Below, in pieces: positions 59,968 through 64,000 of a stretch of 64,000 bases of DNA. Position numbers and translations under genes: made by a program. This DNA comes from Actinocrispum wychmicini. Lineage in GTDB: Bacteria > Actinomycetota > Actinomycetes > Mycobacteriales > Pseudonocardiaceae. Position 1 is the first letter of the stretch; every line of letters begins with the position of its first letter. The notes beneath the pieces are model-generated. The model was not told the DNA's origin, searched no databases, and was given only the letters and a program-made list of their open reading frames with translations. The stretch spans positions 372,001 to 436,000 of the forward strand of contig NZ_SLWS01000002.1 in the NCBI RefSeq assembly GCF_004345645.1, in the 5' to 3' direction.

Positions 59968-62363
59968 CGCGCGGCTCTCCGTAACTTCGGCAGCCACCAG
60001 TTGTACTTGCCGAACAGCAACAGTGTCGCGGGCACGAACAGCATCCGCACCAGCGTCGCGTCCAACAGAACGGCGGTCGCCAAACCGGTGCCGTACTGCT
60101 GCAACATTATCGTGGACGACAACACCATCGTGCCCAGACTGCCGGCCATCACCAGACCCGCCGACGTGATCACCCGGCCGGTGTCGACGACCGCGCGCAT
60201 GGTCGCCGGGCCGTTGGCCATCCCGCCGCGGACCAGGTCACGGACCCTGGTGACGAGGAAGATCTCGTAGTCCATGCCCAGGCCCATCATCAGGATGATC
60301 AGGAAGATCGGCAGGTCGTCGATGACCGGCAGGCCGAACACGTCCCGGAACAGCAGGACCGTCACGCCGATCGCCCACACGTTGCTCATCATGATCGTGC
60401 CGATCAGGTGCAACGGGATGACCAGTGAGCGGATCGTCAGCAGCAGCATGAGGAACACGCCCAGCGACACCAGCAGGACCATCTGCCAGAAGCTGGAGTT
60501 CAACGCCGACCCGTACTGTTCGTCGACCCTTGTGGCGCCACCGAGTTCGAGGTTGCCGACCGCCTTGCCGGCATCGGACAACACCGTCTCCACCCGCTTG
60601 ACCGTGTCCGAAGCCGCCGCCGAGTACGGCTCGTCCTTCAGCTTCACCACGATCCGGAGCGTTCCGTTGTCCGCCAGGAAGTCCTTGCGGACGTCCGGCG
60701 GGAGGTCGGTCACTTCGGCACGCGGCAACGCCTTGCCGAACGGCCGGGCCACCGTGTCCACTTCGGACACGCCAGGGACGCCGGCGAGCCGGTCGCCGAG
60801 GTCGGTCACGGCCTGGTAGCCGCTGTCGGTCAGCTTGGTCCCGTCGGCGGCGCCGGCGGCGATCGGGCCGGCGATCACGGTCGGGAACACCGTGCCGTGG
60901 CCCCATTCCTTGGCCACCAGCTCGAAGCCGCGCTTGGAGTCGGTGTCCGGGCTCAGCGCGACCGGGTCGGCGGTCGAGTGGTTGGACGCCACGACGAACC
61001 CGAACGGGACCGTCACCAGCAGGAACAGCAGGGTGACCGCGATCTTCCGGCGGCTGGCCACCGCCGAGACCCGCCGCAGGTACCGGCTGAGCAGGCCGGT
61101 GCTCTCCATGTCCGCCAACGGTTTACGGCCGAGCAGGAAGAACTTGTCGCCGAACAGCGTGAGCAGCGCCGGGGTCAACGTCAACGCGGCCAGCAGGATG
61201 ATCGGGATGCCGAGCAGCCCGCCGTACCCCAGCGGCGGAATCCAGTCCACAGGGGACAGTAGGGTGGCGCCGAACGACAGGGCCACCGCACCACCGGCCA
61301 GCATCACGCTCTCCCCCGCGTGCGTGGTCGCGTGCACGACAGCCTCACGAACCGACCGCCCGGCAAGCCGTTCCTGTCTGTATCGGGACGACAGCAGCAT
61401 GCTGTAGTCCACGCCCGCGCCGAGCATCACGAACGTCATGATGGTGACCGTGAACTGGGTGAGCGTGACCGCGTGACCCAGCCCGAACAGCGCCGCCTGG
61501 CTGACGTTCATCGCCAGCCCGATCGACACCAACGTGACCACCGCGGGCACGACGGCACGGAAGAACAACAGCAACACCAACAGAATGATGACGTACGCCG
61601 CCGTCTCCATCGTGCCGTTGTCCGCGTCGGCCTTCGCGTACGTGTCGTGGATCAGCGCGAGTTCGCCGGTGGCGTGCACCTGTGCCACACCGTCAAGCCC
61701 GGCGTCGTGCAGGCTCCGCGCGGCGAGCGCCCGAAGACCGTCGACGTCCGGGTCGTTGCCCGCCTTCTTGCTGAAGCTCACCGACACGAGCGTGGTTCCG
61801 CCGCTGGACGAGATGACCGTGGACACCACCTCTGGCGGCACCGGGACTGGGAACTTCGCCCAATCCGTACGCAGAGCGAGGTCGGCGGCGGCCGTGCGAA
61901 TGCCGTCCGGGCCTTGCAGCTGGGTGAGGTACGCGGTCGCCGCGTCCCGGTAGATCGTGTACGCGGACACGGTCTGGTCGATCTCACCACGTGCGACCCG
62001 CTCGCTGAGCCCAGCGTCGACCGCGGCAAGGAACTGCCTGACTCTCGGCTCGCGCACATCGGGCGCGGTCAGCACCAGCAGGGTCTCCCGCTGTGACCGT
62101 TGCGGGAAATCCTGTTCCACCAACCGTTCCACGTCCGCGCTGGACGTGCCCGGGACCACTTTGGACGCGCCCTGCTTGGTCAGCACGGACGACAGCTGGA
62201 ACGCGAACGGCGTGCTGGCCGCGATGACCACCAGCCACGCCACGATGACGAGTTTGTGCCTGCGGACAATGCCTTCGGCGACCCGCTGGAGCACCCGTTG
62301 CAGGCCACCGCCCGAACGGCCGGGCTTGGACCGTTCGGGCGCGGGCGACACGAGCTGGGTCAT
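59964..62363 (-). CDS. MMPL/RND-type lipid transporter
   Basis: A 799-residue transporter with two six-span halves and two large periplasmic loops. Visible features are the first span LVIVAWLVVIAASTPFAFQL, the GAGVDYSMLLSSRYRQERLA motif in the first half and GLGMDYEIFLVTRVRDLVRG in the second, both typical of MMPL proteins. Such proteins export lipids or lipopeptides using the proton gradient. Its start overlaps the methyltransferase stop and its stop overlaps the CPBP start, so it is the centre of a coupled operon. Confidence 0.93.
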   Translation of the reverse strand: MTQLVSPAPERSKPGRSGGGLQRVLQRVAEGIVRRHKLVIVAWLVVIAASTPFAFQLSSVLTKQGASKVVPGTSSADVERLVEQDFPQRSQRETLLVLTAPDVREPRVRQFLAAVDAGLSERVARGEIDQTVSAYTIYRDAATAYLTQLQGPDGIRTAAADLALRTDWAKFPVPVPPEVVSTVISSSGGTTLVSVSFSKKAGNDPDVDGLRALAARSLHDAGLDGVAQVHATGELALIHDTYAKADADNGTMETAAYVIILLVLLLFFRAVVPAVVTLVSIGLAMNVSQAALFGLGHAVTLTQFTVTIMTFVMLGAGVDYSMLLSSRYRQERLAGRSVREAVVHATTHAGESVMLAGGAVALSFGATLLSPVDWIPPLGYGGLLGIPIILLAALTLTPALLTLFGDKFFLLGRKPLADMESTGLLSRYLRRVSAVASRRKIAVTLLFLLVTVPFGFVVASNHSTADPVALSPDTDSKRGFELVAKEWGHGTVFPTVIAGPIAAGAADGTKLTDSGYQAVTDLGDRLAGVPGVSEVDTVARPFGKALPRAEVTDLPPDVRKDFLADNGTLRIVVKLKDEPYSAAASDTVKRVETVLSDAGKAVGNLELGGATRVDEQYGSALNSSFWQMVLLVSLGVFLMLLLTIRSLVIPLHLIGTIMMSNVWAIGVTVLLFRDVFGLPVIDDLPIFLIILMMGLGMDYEIFLVTRVRDLVRGGMANGPATMRAVVDTGRVITSAGLVMAGSLGTMVLSSTIMLQQYGTGLATAVLLDATLVRMLFVPATLLLFGKYNWWLPKLRRAAR

Positions 62364-63232
62364 GCGGCCGGCTTCCGGCCCGTCACGACCAGGAACGTGT
62401 GCCGCAGCTGCAGCTGGCCGCTCGACGCGACCTGCACCGCGAGCTCGTCCCGCAGCTTCCGCAGCACTTCCTCCTCACGCTGGGAGTCCACCGCGTCCTT
62501 GAACCCGGCGGCGGCGCCGGACCGCTGCACCCACTCCAACGCGGCGTCCGGTGTGGTCACCGGGAGGACCTGGCTGCCTTCGCTCTGGTGCGTCACGACC
62601 AGGCCGGCCTTCTCGAACCAGCGCGCGACGACCGCCGCGCTCTTCGGCAGCGAGATCCTGATCAAAGACGTGAGCAGGGACGGGTCGTCGGCGAAGACCC
62701 GCTCCAGCGGACGGACCAGGTTCTGCAACGCGTCCGCCCGGGTCTCGATGATCAGCACGTGCCCCTCTGGCTTGAGCACCCGGTGGATCTGCCTGAGCAG
62801 CTGCGGCGGCTTGCCGTAGCAGATCGCCCACCCGCACACCACCACGTCCGCGCTGGCGGTCGGCTGCCGGCGCAGGAACTCCTCCATGTCACCGGCTTCC
62901 AGGGTGACGTCCAACAGGGAGCTGCCGGTGACCTTGGCCCGCGCCACCTCCAGCATGCCCGGCGACTTGTCGACCGCCCTGATCACGCCCCGGCCGGCCA
63001 GCCGCTCGCCGATCGCCTCGGTCAGGTGGCCGGTGCCGCACGCGAGCTCGACCACGGTGTTCCCCGGCCTGATGGTGACCTGGTCGAGCGCCGCCACCGA
63101 ATGCACGCCCATGACTTTGGTGAAGAACGAGTCATAGGTGGGGCTCGCCGCGTTGTAGTCGTGAATCGGGTCCGATGTGGACCGGGTGATCGCGAGCCGT
63201 AACGCCCGGACCGCGAGCCTGGTTTTGCTCAC
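62360..63232 (-). CDS. SAM-dependent class I methyltransferase
   Basis: A 290-residue methyltransferase of the UbiE/methyltransf_25 type. Motif I is VVELACGTGHL, motif II lies in IRAVDKSPGMLEVARAKV, and ADVVVCGWAICYGKPPQLL and VLKPEGHVLIIETRADAL form the later strands. It starts at GTG 63230-63232, overlapping the MFS stop as GTGA, and ends overlapping the MMPL start as ATGA. It probably methylates a small molecule that the adjacent transporters export; the substrate is unknown. Confidence 0.88.
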   Translation of the reverse strand: MSKTRLAVRALRLAITRSTSDPIHDYNAASPTYDSFFTKVMGVHSVAALDQVTIRPGNTVVELACGTGHLTEAIGERLAGRGVIRAVDKSPGMLEVARAKVTGSSLLDVTLEAGDMEEFLRRQPTASADVVVCGWAICYGKPPQLLRQIHRVLKPEGHVLIIETRADALQNLVRPLERVFADDPSLLTSLIRISLPKSAAVVARWFEKAGLVVTHQSEGSQVLPVTTPDAALEWVQRSGAAAGFKDAVDSQREEEVLRKLRDELAVQVASSGQLQLRHTFLVVTGRKPAA

Positions 63233-64000
63233 CGTGTCATCCCTTTCGCCGACGGCGCCATCGCGCCTGTTTCTCCAGAACCGCCGGTTGTCCCGGCGAG
63301 CAGCAGCAGGCCGCCGGCGCACAGCAACGCGCCGGCCACCGCGAGCGTCGCTCCGAGCGACAGCCCGGCACCGGCGCCACCGGCGACCGGTCCGAGCACC
63401 ATTCCCATGCTGTAACTGATGTTGAAGACCGCGTACACCGTCGCGTACGCGCCGCCGCCATGCCGCTGCGCCACCGTGGCCAGCTCTGGCAAGGCGGGAA
63501 CGAGAATGAACCCGTAGGCGATCGCGAACACCGTCAACACCGCGCCCGTGCCGACCACCGAGTCCGGGATCAGCAGGCACGGCAGCAGGCCACCGGACGC
63601 GACCAGGCCCAACGCGATCAGCCGGACCCGGCGGCACCGATCGGCCAACGCGCCGATGACCGGGCTGGCGGCCCCGTTGGCCAGGGTCGCCACACCGAAC
63701 ACCAGGCCGACCGCGGCCGGACCGGCGCCCTGGTGGTCGGCCAGGTCGAGGGGCAGGATCGGTTCGAGCATGCTCAACGCCGACGCGCCGAGGAACACCG
63801 CGATCACCGTCCCGCGCAGCGATCGGTCGGCCAGCAACGTCCGAACTGGCACGCCCTCGGCGTTCGTCGCTGGCGGATCCTTCACCAGCACCATCTGAGT
63901 GAGTCCACTGAGGACGGCCACGGCCGCGACGACGAGGAACGGCGTGCGGTAGCCGCCGGCCTGCTCCAGGAAGCCGCCGATCGGCGGGCCGCTGATCAGA
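63229..64000 (-). CDS. MFS transporter (partial, 5' end outside window)
   Basis: The last 256 codons of an MFS transporter that continues beyond the right edge. Several membrane spans are visible, with a central loop (VRTLLADRSLRGTVIAVFLG) and a motif-A-like loop ALADRCRRVRLIALG. The last spans are PVAGGAGAGLSLGATLAVAG and LLCAGGLLLLAG. It probably exports a small molecule. Its stop overlaps the methyltransferase start, so it is part of the coupled operon to its left. Confidence 0.85.
   Translation of the reverse strand, partial: LISGPPIGGFLEQAGGYRTPFLVVAAVAVLSGLTQMVLVKDPPATNAEGVPVRTLLADRSLRGTVIAVFLGASALSMLEPILPLDLADHQGAGPAAVGLVFGVATLANGAASPVIGALADRCRRVRLIALGLVASGGLLPCLLIPDSVVGTGAVLTVFAIAYGFILVPALPELATVAQRHGGGAYATVYAVFNISYSMGMVLGPVAGGAGAGLSLGATLAVAGALLCAGGLLLLAGTTGGSGETGAMAPSAKGMTR

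Noticed and set aside
1..64000. tRNA, rRNA, CRISPR arrays, attachment sites or a complete insertion sequence
   Set aside because: No cloverleaf-like tRNA sequence, repeat-spacer array or paired terminal repeats around a transposase were seen by reading; only a single transposase domain remnant is present.

Overview
The window is 64 kb of GC-rich, gene-dense DNA from an actinomycete. Features that point there are a SARP/AfsR regulator, paired GAF-ANTAR regulators, a SigE-type ECF sigma factor, many GTG starts, ATGA/GTGA gene overlaps and Tat-type signal peptides. A Pseudonocardiaceae-like origin fits the gene style but cannot be proved from sequence alone. No rRNA, tRNA, CRISPR array, replication origin or complete insertion sequence was seen.

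Left end (1-4976): an epoxide-hydrolase-like pair with a GlxA-type regulator, a sigma/anti-sigma pair and a nitroreductase. From 4937 to 18308 lies a class I lanthipeptide cluster: a SARP regulator, an ABC exporter, LanC-1 and a 78-residue precursor on the minus strand, divergent from LanB, LanC-2, a JmjC-type oxygenase and an ATP-grasp ligase on the plus strand. The divergent promoter holds four 7-bp repeats at exact 11-bp spacing, the layout expected of a SARP operator.

Middle (18315-33798): two GAF-ANTAR proteins, a fatty-acid desaturase, a stress-like set (LapA-like, HPF-like, a small membrane protein, slipin), secreted hydrolases (tannase family, lipase, trypsin-like and subtilisin-like proteases), a PadR/membrane-protein pair with a palindrome at the start codon, a decayed LuxR / zinc-finger anti-sigma junction, an MFS exporter and a cupredoxin.

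From 33896 to 36477 a compact set stands out: a 31-residue signal-peptide-like ORF with a strong ribosome binding site, a PaaK-like adenylate-forming enzyme, and a membrane protein carrying the YD, GLGD and PAL motifs of presenilin/signal-peptide-peptidase proteases. I regard this as the most likely undescribed system.

Right part (36544-64000): a GPP34 protein, an amidohydrolase/permease operon with a divergent TetR gene, a four-gene two-component/acyltransferase/hydrolase operon, a large cyclase-like/NACHT/membrane protein, a LysR/SDR locus containing an SDR remnant, two enzymes whose catalytic residues are replaced, a frameshifted amidohydrolase, a CoA ligase with a secreted lipase, a PucR-type regulator with an amino acid permease, and a tightly overlapped operon (MFS, methyltransferase, MMPL, CPBP protein, lone IS5 transposase domain) running off the end.
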